A DNA stretch of 64,000 nt, taken from NCBI GenBank assembly GCA_006176705.1, contig QRFJ01007052.1:16838-80837 (forward strand), written 5' to 3'. How positions within the stretch are numbered: position 1 is the stretch's first letter; each line of letters opens with the position of its first letter. Below are positions 9,994 through 20,463 of the stretch, piece after piece. The notes beneath the pieces were generated by a model, which saw only the letters and a list, made by a program, of their open reading frames with translations, was not told where the DNA came from and did not search any database. This stretch comes from Cocos nucifera (lineage: Eukaryota > Streptophyta > Magnoliopsida > Arecales > Arecaceae). The translations under genes and the position numbers were made by a program.

Positions 9994-11851
9994 ATGGTTC
10001 TAAATTGTTTAGATCTGATTTTAATTTTATTTTAATTAGAAAATAAAGTGATTTTAGATGTCACATGAGATGTGATCAGATCTGAAATCAAAAAAATTAA
10101 AATTAAATGATTTGGATCTAAGATTAAGAAGATATGCATGACTAGTTCTAGAATAGAATAGTTCTATAGAATAGTTTTGCATGTCTTTGATTTAATCTGA
10201 TTAAATCATATTTTAGATCTTCTTATTTACTATTTTCTGATATTATAAGTGTTATAATAACATCTGATAAACAGCAAATAAAAATTATTTAATTTTAAAT
10301 ATCATATGAGATATGATTAGATGCATGTCTAGACTAGTTGTAGAATAGTTCTACATAATTGTCTAGATTAGAATTTATTTTGATTAGATCAATTTAAATC
10401 TAATTTTTTAGATTATTATGAGATAATTTAGATCTGAAAACATGCATGATTTGATACATGAGATGTATGCAAAATATGCCTTGATTAGATCTAAATTTGT
10501 ATATGAGATATATGATATAGATCTATAACTGTTTTGTAGATTTACATGTTCCTGATTAAGGCGTTCCTCTTGGCCGTCCGGTCATAAGAACGAAGAAGGG
10601 TTTAAAGGCCCTCTCTTCCCATTCGATGGGGTGTTCTTATGACGTGTAGGGGTGCTGCGTGTTCGTCCTTAATCAGAAACCCAAAACTTACTTTCTGCAA
10701 AACCCTAGATCCTGAAACCCTAGGATTTATTGTGCATATTTTGTTTATGAACCCAACTTAATTAAGAATTAAGTTTATGGAATATTAATTAGGTCTAAAA
10801 TTGAGAATTTCAGATCTAAGACATATTCATAATACTGGGTTCGGGCTTGGGTAGCTCAATTAGGTCTAAGCGGTTGATCAAACCGAATCAAGAGTTGGTT
10901 AGATGGGATCAACAATGCTTAAATTGACCAGCCTAATAGGATTAAGTCTGGGTCAAGATCGAGTCACGATCAAGCAAGACCTAATTAGGCTCAGAGGTTA
11001 GAGTCTGGATTGTAGGCTAACCCAATTGGTTCTGACTCAACAATTTGGTGTCTAAGGTAAGTTTGGCACAGACGACCGACTGGTTTTTAATTGGAAGCTA
11101 CTCGACCTGAATGCGTTCTTGTGCGAGTTAACGGCATATTCCTTCCACCGGTCTCACTTACCTGGCCATATCTGTTGACACAGTTCTGATCTGAGGTGGT
11201 CAATAATCCGAGCTAACCCATGCCACTAGGTTAGTCATAATTGTTATGACTAAGCCAAGTCTAGTTTAATGAGACCTGAATCAATTCTCCCTAAGAAAAG
11301 ATTAAGTCCTGAGGTCTTCCACCATTGTAGACGTGCGGGCCCTTCCCGGGGTTGATTGTTCTCGGCTGGATACAGTGGCTCAGTTGCACCGGGAAGACGC
11401 AACCATGTCTATTAGGCATTGGATGCTATGGGCTGGAGGATGAGTTGGGCTCAATATTTCGGATACGGTGAGAGACCCAATTAGGAACCCAGTCTATGCA
11501 AATGGTGGGTCTGACTTAACTAAGGAGTGGATCAATATTCCGGATACGGTGAGATTCATGAATTAGAGACCAAGTTTGGGTGCACCATGATTAGAGAATC
11601 ATTGAACAAGAGTTGTTCACTCATTGGCTAACCCATCACCAATAACTGTTAGGTGAGGTGATGAGTCAGTTGGTGAGACCGCACCACCCACTAGAAATCA
11701 TCAATCGCGGAGATTTTCGCATCTCTACAGAGGGAGTGTAGGGATCCGAGAAAATAGTGGGAGCTAATTTGTTTAAAAATAAAATCCCTAAACAAATTGG
11801 TCAAGTCAAAATTACAGTATCTAACTAGAATCTTTGACTCTCTACAGGAAA
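9994..11851 (+). other. B1 untranslated leader, with a candidate intron
   Basis: About 1.9 kb separates the PBS from the gag ATG and has no long frame. Besides the hairpin it holds two AAACCCTA telo-box-like motifs near 10700-10725 and a candidate intron: donor AAG/GTAAGT at 11057 and acceptor TCTACAG ending at 11847, four bases before the ATG. B4 keeps both sites (60694 and 61483), and family A has similar sites in the same place. Confidence 0.5.
10552..10676 (+). other. Nested hairpin in the B1 leader
   Basis: CTGATTAAGG (10552-10561) pairs perfectly with CCTTAATCAG (10667-10676). Inside it, GTCATAAGAAC (10581-10591) pairs perfectly with GTTCTTATGAC (10633-10643). The structure recurs in B3 (56875-56999) and B4 (60189-60313). 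A packaging or dimerisation role is only inferred. Confidence 0.6.
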
Positions 11852-13471
11852 ATGTCTGCGTCCAACCCACTGGCACGTATCCTAGACACACATAGACTGA
11901 CTGGACCCAATTATAAAGATTGGCTCAGGAACTACAAAATTATTTTGGGTTCAGAGAAGTTAACACATGTTTTGGACCAGGACCCTCCCACCTTACCAGC
12001 TCGTCCATCCACTGAACAGAGAGCGTCTCTGGAAAAATGGATTGACGAAGACAATAAGGCCAGATACTACATGTTGGGCTCGATGTCTGATGAGCTCCAG
12101 CGCCAACATGAAGATATCGGGACTGCTCGCCAAATGTTGGCTCACCTGCAGGAGATGTTTGGTGAACAGAGTCGCGCAGCCAAATATCAAGTCACAAAAT
12201 GACTTTTTAAGGCTAAGATGCGTGATGGGCAGTCAGTCCAAGATCACTGTCTGACAATGATCAAGGACATGGAAGAGCTTGAGAAGCTCGGTGTGAAGTT
12301 GGACTTGGATCTGCAGAACGATATTATTCTGCAATCCTTGACTGATGCATATGGGCAATTCATCATGAATTACCACATGCATAAACTTCAAAATTCCTTG
12401 GCCGAGTTGATGAATATGCTGGTTACCGCTGAGCTTTCTATGAAAGGTTCTAAAGGCTCAGTTCTTGCTATGGAACGGACTTCTTCCAAAAGAAAGTCTT
12501 ATGGAAAGAAAAAGAAGTCTGTGAAAAAGCAAAAGGTGGAAGGATCAAAGAAGAAGAAGGCAGAACCGAAGAAGAATCGAAGGTCGATGGCAAAGGAAAG
12601 AAAGTGTTTCCATTGCAACAGCGACGGCCATTGGAAGCGGAACTGCCCTACTTACCTGGCCACCCTGAAGAACAAGAAGGAAGGTCCTTCTGGAGGTATG
12701 CTCGTTATTGAGTCTAACCTTACGGTTTCTTCTGCATCCAGTTGGGTGCTTGACTCTGGTTCTAGTGCTCATCTGTGCACTTCTATGCAGGGTCTTGAGG
12801 ATAGCAGGAGGCTGAGGGATGGAGACATGATCCTACGCATCGGTAATGGAGCAAGAGTTGCTGCAGTAGCCGTGGGAACATACCCTCTTCGATTACCATC
12901 TGGTTTAGACTTAGTTTTAAAAGACTGTTATTATGTGCCTGCAGCTAGCAGGAATTTGATTTCTGTTTCATGCTTAGCACAAGAAGGTTATGTGATCACC
13001 TTCTTTAAGGACCATTGTAACATTCTTTATGAAAGAAATAAAATTGCAAATGGTTTCCTTGTTAATGGTCTTTATCAGTTGCATATTGATGTACCTATTT
13101 TAACTATCGAGCAAAACGTGAATGCCAAACGACCTAGGGATAGTCCAAACGACAGATATCTATGGCACCTGAGATTAGGTCATATAGCAGAAGATAGGAT
13201 TAACAAATTGGAGAAAAATGGGCTATTGAGTCCATTGACTTTTGAGTCATATCCAACTTGTGAATCTTGTCTTCAAGGCAAAATGACTAAACTCCCTTTT
13301 GTTGGACATGGGGAGAGGGCCACAGATCTCCTTGCCCTAGTACATACTGATGTGTGCGGCCCATTCGATGTGCCGGCTAGAGGCAATTTTGTCTACTTCA
13401 TTACCTTTACCGATGATCTGTCTAGGTATGGGTATGTGTATCTTATGAGACATAAGTCTGAAGCCTTTTGA
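11852..13471 (+). pseudogene. B1 gag, protease and integrase N-terminal part
   Basis: The ATG at 11852 opens a gag frame with a copia-type beginning (LTGPNYKDWLRNYKIILGSE). A TGA at 12200-12202 interrupts it after 116 codons; the frame then continues in phase to 13471. After the stop come the rest of gag, a Lys-rich stretch, an intact CCHC knuckle (CFHC...GHWKRNC, 12605-12646), the protease active site DSGSSAHLC (D at 12752), the pre-integrase zinc-binding part (LWHLRLGH...CESC) and the integrase core with its first two acidic residues (HTDV at 13343-13354; FTDD near 13410). The frame fails in a T run at the phrase HKSEAF. Gag forms particles, protease cuts the polyprotein and integrase inserts the cDNA. 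The upstream TTG at 11834 is in frame, but the ATG is the more likely start. Confidence 0.85.
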
Positions 13472-13986
13472 AAAGTTCAAAGAATTCAGACATGAAGTAG
13501 AAAAACAAACTGGAAAAACCCATTAAGGTTCTTCGATCAGATCGAGGAGGTGAATACCTTAGCCGGGAATTCCTAGACTATCTTAAGGAAAATGGCATAG
13601 TCTCTCAATGGACTCCACCAGGAACACCTCAACTCAACGGGGTTTCAGAACGGAGAAATCGGACTCTATTGGATATGGTTCGATCCATGATGAGCTTCAC
13701 AGACCTCCCTGATTTTCTTTGGGGACATTCATTATTAACTTCAATTCTATTTACTGAATAGGGTTCCCTCTAAAACCGTTCCTACCACACCGTATGAGAT
13801 ATGGCACGGTAAGAAACCAAGTCTGAGTCATCTCAGAATTTGGGGTTGTCCGGCTTCATGTCAAAAGACAACAAGCGGACAAGTTAGAGTTTAGGTCCTT
13901 TAGAGCTCGATTCATAGGATATCCTAAAGAGTCATTAGGATACTATTTCTACATTCCAGAAGACCACAATGTGATTGTGAGTCGAC
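13472..13986 (+). pseudogene. B1 integrase C-terminal part, frameshifted
   Basis: Across all three frames one can follow the end of a copia integrase: an RSDRGGEYLSREFLDYL segment, the TPQLNGVSERRNRTLL segment carrying the third catalytic acid (Glu), MVRSMMSFTDLPDFLWG, and PYEIWHGKKPSLSHLRIWGCPA. At least three or four small frameshifts fall here (after 13466, near 13515, near 13745 and near 13852). B2 keeps one uninterrupted frame over part of this region on its minus strand (55228-55536), which confirms that the breaks are defects of B1. Confidence 0.8.
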
Positions 13987-15375
13987 ATGCCATATTTCTT
14001 GAAAAATAGTTTATTCAAGATAGTGGCATTGGAAAGCAGATTAAGCTTGATGAGAAAGTCTCACAAGCAGAAACGAGCTAAGGACCAAGTGGAACCAAAT
14101 CAGGTTGAGCCAATAAGAACACTACCTCCTCCACCTCGTAGATCGGAAAGAGTTTCCCATCCCCCTGAAAGATACTTAGGTATTATTTCAGAGGACGTAG
14201 AGGAAATGTTCCTCATAGGTAATGGTGCTCATGGTGATGATCCCAAAACCTACAACGAGGCGATATCAGATATCGACTCCGAGAAATGGCTTGAGGCAAT
14301 GAAGTCAGAGATCGACTCGATGCACTCAAACCAAGTCTGGACCTTGGTAGATCCACCAGAAGGTATAGTACCTATTGGGTGTAAATGGATCTTCAAGAGA
14401 AAGATTGGTGCAGATGGGAATGTGGAGACATTCAAGGCTAGACTGGTGGCAAAAGGTTATAGTCAACGTGAAGGCATTGACTATCAGGATACCTTTTCCC
14501 CGGTAGCTATGCTAAAATCCATCCGCACATTGCTTGCTGTTGCAGCCTATTTCGATTATGAAATATGGCAAATGGACGTGAAAACGGCATTCCTAAATGG
14601 ATATCTTGAGGAAGATATCTATATGGAACAGCCGCTAGGTTTCACATCCAGTGATACTGATCACAAGGTTTGCAAGCTGCAAAGGTCCATATATGGACTT
14701 AAGCAAGCATCTCGGAGCTGGAACACTCGTTTCAATGATGTGATCAAAAAGTTTGGTTTCATCAAAAATGAAGAGGAACCATGTGTTTTCAAAAGGGTCA
14801 GTGGGAGCGCTGTTGTCTTCCTCGTATTGTACGTGGATGACATCCTCCTTATTGGGAATGATATTCCCATGTTGACATCAGTCAAGATGTGGTTGTCCAA
14901 GGAATTCTCCATGAAAGACCTAGGTGAAGCATCCTTTATTCTAGGAATTAAGGTCTATAGGGATAGACCGAATAGGATGCTAGGACTTTCACAGAAGATG
15001 TACATAGAGGAAGTACTAAAGAGGTTTAGTATGGAAAACTCTAAGAGGGGATTAATACCCTTCAGACATGGTATTCATCTTTCCAAGAAGATGTGCCCCA
15101 GCACACCTGAGGAAATAGAACGCATGAGCAAGATCCCTTATGCTTCTGCAATAGGGAGCCTCATGTATGCCATGCTATGTACACGACCTGATATAGCCCA
15201 TGCTGTGAGTGTCACAAGCAGATATCAGTCAAATCCAGGTGAAGAACACTGGACTTCTGTGAAATGTATCCTTAAGTACTTGAGAAGAACTAAGGATATG
15301 ATGTTGGTCTTTGGTAATGGAGAACTCCAAGTTCCAGGGATACACAGACTCGGACTTCATGTCCGATATAGATGA
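13987..15375 (+). pseudogene. B1 reverse transcriptase
   Basis: The open frame is 462 codons long, but it is part of the polyprotein rather than an independent gene; its first ATG lies in the integrase-RT linker. The RVT_2 domain starts near codon 93 (NEAISDIDSEKW) and includes GCKWIFKRK, KARLVAKGYSQ, the AFLNGYLEEDIYMEQP motif, SIYGLKQASR, the catalytic YVDD at 14830-14841 (codons 282-285) and SMKDLGEASFILGI. It copies the genomic RNA into cDNA. The YVDD aspartates are present, so the enzyme core looks intact. A one-base shift near 15340 (GGG in the FQGYTDSDF region) drops the frame before RNase H. Confidence 0.88.
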
Positions 15376-15811
15376 TCGAAAGTCGACATCTGGAAGTCTG
15401 TTTGTGTGCAATGGTGGAGCTGTCAGCTGGAAGAGTTCCAAGCAAACTGTGATAGCAGATTCCACCATGGAAGCAGAATATATAGCTGCATCAGAGGCTG
15501 CAAAGGAAGCATTCTGGTACAAGAAGTTTGCTGCAGAAATTGGAGTAATGCCATCAGATGCCATTCCTCTTTACTGCGACAACAATGGCGCCATAGCCCT
15601 TGCTAAGGAGCCGAGGTCTCACCAGAAGTCCAAGCACATTGAGCGGCGATATCATCTCATCCGCGATTACCTTGAGAAAGGTTACGTTGAGGTCAAGAGA
15701 GTCAACTCCGCAGATAATGTGGCAGACCCACTTACAAAGCCGTTGGGCCAGCAGAAGATCGAAGCCCACCTTGAGAAGATGGGACTTAGACTTGTAGCCA
15801 ATTGGCTTTAG
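15311..15811 (+). pseudogene. B1 RNase H and polyprotein C terminus
   Basis: The 166-codon frame holds the copia RNase H: YTDSDF (Asp at 13), TMEAEY (Glu at 54/56), YCDNNGAIALA (Asp at 90), HIERRYHLIRD and the usual C-terminal ADPLTKPL near 139-145. RNase H removes the RNA strand during reverse transcription. The stop at 15809-15811 is followed at once by the PPT, as in complete elements. It is separated from RT only by the small frameshift near 15340; all visible catalytic acids are kept. Confidence 0.87.
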
Positions 15812-15825
15812 GACAAGTGGGAGAT
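15812..15825 (+). other. B1 polypurine tract
   Basis: GACAAGTGGGAGAT lies between the polyprotein stop and the 3' LTR start TGTTAG. It primes plus-strand DNA synthesis; AAGTGGGAGATTGTTAG is a common copia PPT/LTR boundary. Confidence 0.85.
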
Positions 15826-18167
15826 TGTTAGATATATGTGCCCTAGAAGCCAGAATTGGCTGACACTTGTAATACACTTCTAGGGGCAAAATTATAATTT
15901 TGACTATAATTAATAAAATGGGTTATTTTCTATCACACCTGTGTATTTAGTGTCTGTGATACATCCTTTGAGTTAATGGTAATGATAATTCATATTTTCA
16001 AGAGTTGAAAATTTAAGACATGAATAATCATTATTAACTCATAAACAGCTCCCGACCATAGGATCATCACGAGGATGGTGATTGATCCGGAAGGTTGGTG
16101 TACGATCGCTTCTCTTTAGTAGATGAGTCTTGAGTCTACGGTGTGGAGACACCGGAGCGAGAGTACAGGTACTCGTTAGAGAACGAGGGCACTGAGCGTG
16201 ACCACCTCGAGTAGTCATTAGGAAGTCTACCTTCTCGTCAATGACTGACTCGATGCTGCAGTAGTGTGTCTGGTTCTTTGACCTGAGATGCATCGGCAGT
16301 TCACCTTGAGGGTGTTATAGTTTGACTACACCATTACTCGGTCTCCTAGCCATATGGAACCCTGAGGTGTATGTTGGCTATAGCATGTTCATTGTAGGAA
16401 CTGGATTGCATCAAGATGGGAATCTATCTACCTCGGTGGTAGAGGAGCAGCCCTATGATGATCATGAGAATCAAGTCCAGAAGCCCATGGCCATGGCAGA
16501 GTGAAATAATAGAAAGAGTTTCTATTTAGATTTTCACATTGGACTCGAATCGAATGATTACATCATATGACAGAGACTAGGGTTTGACGAGTTTCACCTT
16601 AACCCTAATCTGATCGGGGCTCAAGATAGAAGAACTTAATCACACAGGTAGCTGCACCAAGAGGTTCGCATTCAGCTCTGATGGGTTGCCACCATATACT
16701 GCTAGGTGTCACTGGTGGATTTTGGGAGCAATTAGAATGATTTAGATGATCGATCATTCTAGCTGTTCGAATCAGAAGAGTTCTGATCCATCGAAAGGAG
16801 TTTCGATGATGTCTATGATAGAGATCATGACATATCCCATTACCATACAGAACTGAACCTAACTGGGTCACACAAACAAGGGTTTGAATCTGGTGATCAT
16901 CAATTGAACTGATCTAGTTCAATTGATCTGAATGAGATTCAATTAGGTTCAAGGAAATCGTGCTAGCACTCGATTGAACCTAACGTTCTTCTTTTACTAT
17001 CACAAATAAGTTGTCCTGACTGAGCCAAAGGAGTTTGTGCTCAATCAGAGGCCTTCATATGGTCTGACTGGAGGTTGTCCAAGTCAGAAAAAAGGTTGTT
17101 ATCTTATTTGTAAGACATTACCTGCCATTTTTTGGTCACCTGCCATTTCTTGTTCTTTGACTTTGGTCAAACCTTGAGTCTACCTTTGACTGGTCAAACT
17201 GACCATTCACCCTTTGACTTTTGACCACATGTCATGCACCTATTGGAGAGCTGGTGGGGGCCTGTCCCCCTGCCAGAACCTGGCAAGGAGAAGGGCGCAC
17301 GCCACCCTAAGGGTGGCGTGAGCCCAAGTAGGAGGCGCCTAGGAGTCCTTGTTGGACAAGGACTGGGACTCCTAGGTTGGATTCCAATCAGAGTTCTACC
17401 TTTTTGGATTCCAATCAGAGTTCTACTAAGAAGTCTTAGGCAGTTCTAAGAATGGTCTTAGGCGCCCTCTAAGGAGGAATCCAGGAATCAGGGGTCTCTA
17501 TTCCCACCAATCAGATTTAGATCTGATTTCACAAAGGGTTGTGATTGGTTGAGAGGAAGAGGAGTTGGATCACGCAAGAGGTCTATAAATAAGACCCTGC
17601 GCCCCTAGATTCTAGAGATCTGAATGCAATTGCCCACGCCCCAAGGCTGCCTCTCCCCTCCTTCTCCATGCCATAGTCTCTTCTCCTCCTCTGCTCTCCA
17701 CGTCCAAAAGGTGTTTTGGACTTAGGTTGGTGCGATTCCAGATCAAGGAAAGGCGATCAAAAGCAAGAAGGCTGCGCTGCTGCAAAAGGACGACTGCAGA
17801 TCTTCAAAAGAGTTTTGAAGATCCTCCAGATCAGATCCAGATCTGATTTTTGGAGGTGTGATAGAGAAGAAGAGGATCTCCAGATCCAACCCGAGTGGAT
17901 ACCGGTAGAGGCCAGGCGCTTGCGTGGCTAGATCCAGAACCTTCCGCTGCAATCAGGATCATCTACAGGGTAATAGGATTACCCAAATCAGGTAAATTAA
18001 ATTTGATTTAATTTATCTTATTTTATTTTATTTTTTTTATTAATAATAATATCATATCTAAAAAGTTTAGATCTGATCTAGATCCAAGAGAAATATTTTT
18101 GAAATATCTCTCTTGATTCAATCAGATTTGAATGAATCTAACCCAGGAAATAGGATTTTTTCCTTCA
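15826..18167 (+). repeat. B1 3' LTR (2342 bp)
   Basis: It is nearly identical to the 5' LTR through the middle but differs in the outer parts. From about 18030 it follows the old B2-type end (AGATCC..., GATTCAATCAGATTTGAATG). The GC-rich part at 17340-17470 is scrambled relative to the other copies, with the phrase GGATTCCAATCAGAGTTCTA occurring twice. W-boxes are at 17157-17226 and the TATA box at 17584-17590. Confidence 0.92.
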
Positions 18168-18500
18168 AAATGAAGTTCGGACCAAAGATGAGTTGCTCCA
18201 GTAGGATCCTTTGATGGTTTAGTTAGTTTTCTAGTCAACAAAAATGGAGTTCATAGGAGAATTAGAGCAAAGAGGAGAGCTTAGAAAGAGCAACATATCT
18301 AGAGGATCGCTCATATAGATAGAGCTGGTAACCACATGATAGTGACAGCCATAATAGAATATCAAAAGGCTATTCGGACTACCTGAAGTTTATTATGGAG
18401 AGTGGGCTATCATTTATCATGACTTGCTAGTAGTTGAATTCCATCTATTGAAGATTAGATGGGAGATCGGAAGCTTTTGAGTCTAGTAATGAGATGTTCA
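18168..18500. repeat. Tat-like LTR fragment, right of the B1 insertion
   Basis: It continues the fragment at 7589-7667 and lines up with 19231-19620 of the T1 LTR: AAATGGAGT, the GAGAGCYTAG block, GATAGAG, ATAGYGACAGCCAT, GAGTTTRTTAT and TGACTTGC. It begins with the second copy of the B1 target duplication. Confidence 0.65.
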
Positions 18501-19152
18501 TATTGGGATGGGGAACTTGAAGTTAGACTGATTGAGCTTGAAGGTCGGCTTCAAGTAGTGGATGACAGGCTTACAGCTGAGTTCTAATTTTGAGCCTTAA
18601 TGAAGCTATCTTTGACAGCTTTTAGGAGCTCGATCGCCTTCACGGTCGATCGAGAGCAGGTGTAGGCATTCTAGTTTGGCAAACTGAAGGCTAGAAAGAG
18701 ACGATAGGTTCTTCAATGTGGACTACAGCCAAGCTCTCTTGAATGAGTTTGGTGAATATCCATAATTGACTGGAAGCTGGGATGGAGTACTGAGATTCAC
18801 TGCTCACAGAGTTGCTACTGCTTATTTTGGATTGAAGGTCCAGACTTATATTAATAGCGAGGTCCTCTTGTCGACTCAAGTTCGTCAGGCTGAAGTTCTT
18901 GGTGCGAAATTGGTGGGATCTACTATTTATGAGTAAAGTAGAGGAGTTTGGGTAGTTTTCAAGGTCGGTTGCAAGCTAAGTTTAGATTAGCCATCGGATA
19001 GGTCGAATAGTCACAATGAAACATCGATGAACCCGTAACATATGGTTATCGTATAATTCATCCCTTTGACATTAATGCTTAAAGATGACCTAGGGTTTAA
19101 CTATCAACCCTAAAAATGTCATCTATATTATATTTCAAATTTCAATATCCGT
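18501..19152. other. Unassigned spacer before T1
   Basis: No family was recognised. There is a short inverted repeat CTCGATCG/CGATCGAG (about 18629-18654) and an imperfect one, GATGACCTAGGGTT against AACCCTAAAAATGTCATC (about 19084-19121), either of which could belong to a decayed small element. No long reading frame. Confidence 0.4.
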
Positions 19153-20276
19153 TGTTGGTGCGAAAATCCATGAGGATGTCGGAGATGGCTGGAGTGGAAA
19201 AGGTGAGGCCATCGATGGGGCATGCAAAATAAAGTCCAAACTAGAGGTTGGTGGCTCTGGCAGGATCCTCAGATACCCAAGTTAATTTTTCAGCCAACTG
19301 AAATGGAGTGCTCAAAAAAATAAAGAAGTAAAGTAATGGGAAGGAGAAGAGAGCCTAGGAGAAACATAGAGTAACGGGAAGGAGAAGAGAGCTTAGGAGA
19401 AACGTATCTGAAGGATCTCTTTTATAGATAGAGTATGTAACAAACTGATAGCGACAGCCATTACTGTCTGATAGTGGACCGCTCAGGCCACGTGGAGTTT
19501 GTTATAGAGGATGGTGTTCGTTGTCGTGACTTGCCAGCTGAGAGTGGTGTCTGTTGTCATGAGGTGCTAGTATGTTGGGGGTTAATAGTTGAAGTTTAGA
19601 TGGGGTAGGCACTGACAGCAAAGAGCTTCAAGTCATAACACTCCAAAGGAGTTTGGGCTCTTTTAGGATCATCTACATGTATGTTGAATCACATTGAGTT
19701 GGTAGCTGAATTCATGTGGATGACGAGATCCTTTCGGGTGACTAGGAGGAGGTTGACCGAAGGAAGCTTGCCTGGCAACTGAGTGGAGTTCGTCTGGATG
19801 GAGTTCATCTTGAGGGAGTTCATCCGAAAGGAGCATGATCAACAGAGTTCATCTAGAAGAAGTTTATCTAGAAGGTATTCATTGGAAAGGAGTTCATCTA
19901 GAAGGAGCATGACTGACAAAGTTCGTCTAGAAGGAGTTTGTTTGGAAGGAGTTCATCCGAAAGGAGCGCAACTGGTAGAGTTTGTTCGAAAGGAGCACGA
20001 TTGACAGAGTTCATCTGAAAGGAGTTCGTCTGGAAGGAGCTCATCCGGAAGGAGCGCGACTGACAGAGTTCATCTAGAAGGAGTTCATTCGAGAGGAGTT
20101 CGTCTGGAAGGAGTGCGACTGGTGGAGTTCATATGGGCCCTAATCCCATTATTCATTTTGGAAGGTTCCATAGCATGAACTCATCACTAAGGAGATCAAT
20201 GAATCCTAATAGAGAGGAGGTCAGCGATCCAGGATTTTGGGCAAGAACTACGATGGAGATCATTTTATCCCCAACA
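19153..20276 (-). repeat. T1 3' LTR (1124 bp)
   Basis: On the minus strand it starts TGTTGGGGATAAAATGATC at 20276, a start common in Tat elements, and ends GCACCAACA at 19153. The left flank TCCGT (19148-19152) is the likely target duplication; its partner is outside what can be seen. It contains a 15-bp minisatellite. A related fragment surrounds B1 (7589-7667 and 18168-18500). Confidence 0.6.
19784..20133. repeat. 15-bp minisatellite inside the T1 LTR
   Basis: About 23 units of 15 bp with consensus GAGTTCATCTRGAAG alternate with variant units such as GAGCATGACTGACAG every three to five units. Because 15 is a multiple of three, it leaves a short open frame (19783-20004) that I do not regard as a gene. 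Confidence 0.85.
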
Positions 20277-20463
20277 CTTATCTCCTTACTCTCGAGTTTG
20301 AATTTCGAATGAAGGGAGTATAAAAAAATTGCTGCAGCCAAAGTTTTTTTTGATAGTTTCCTGCCTTGGAGAACAAAACTTTTTTTTTTTCAAATTGGCA
20401 TAGTGATTTGATGTTGAATGACCTGGATGGATAGAGACCATCGAAAACTCGTCTGGCATGGAG
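20277..20463 (-). other. T1 PPT region and 3' untranslated end
   Basis: Next to the LTR the minus strand reads AGAGTAAGGAGATAAG, a plausible polypurine tract. Beyond it are T runs at 20345-20352 and 20390-20400 and no coding content. It ends at the E1 insertion with TGGAG (20459-20463). Confidence 0.45.

Larger units (their letters stand above)
7668..18167 (+). mobile_element. B1: near-complete Angela/BARE-like Ty1-copia element
   Basis: The element is 10.5 kb with LTRs at 7668-9978 and 15826-18167 and a perfect 5-bp target duplication AAATG at 7663-7667 and 18168-18172. PBS, leader, gag, protease, integrase, reverse transcriptase, RNase H and PPT occur in the copia order. The RT and RNase H wording (KRKIGADGN, FLNGYLEEDIYMEQP, YVDDILLIGNDIPML, ASAIGSLMYAMLCTRPD) is close to Angela/BARE-type elements as I know them; the lineage is inferred. 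One in-frame TGA in gag and several frameshifts in integrase and before RNase H mean it cannot make a full polyprotein. The outermost parts of both LTRs belong to an older subfamily than the interior. Confidence 0.93.

Noticed and set aside
10700..10730. Two AAACCCTA motifs, possibly interstitial telomere repeat.
   Set aside because: Only two separated copies are present, also in B3 and B4; they are telo-box-like motifs in a retrotransposon leader, not a telomere array.
14250..14435. Antisense frames across the RT regions (also 14661-14912, 15229-15564, 54439-54663).
   Set aside because: They overlap well-supported RT and RNase H coding sequence on the other strand.
19783..20004. 73-codon Arg/Ser/Glu-rich frame as a possible protein gene.
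   Set aside because: It is a by-product of a 15-bp minisatellite whose unit is a multiple of three.
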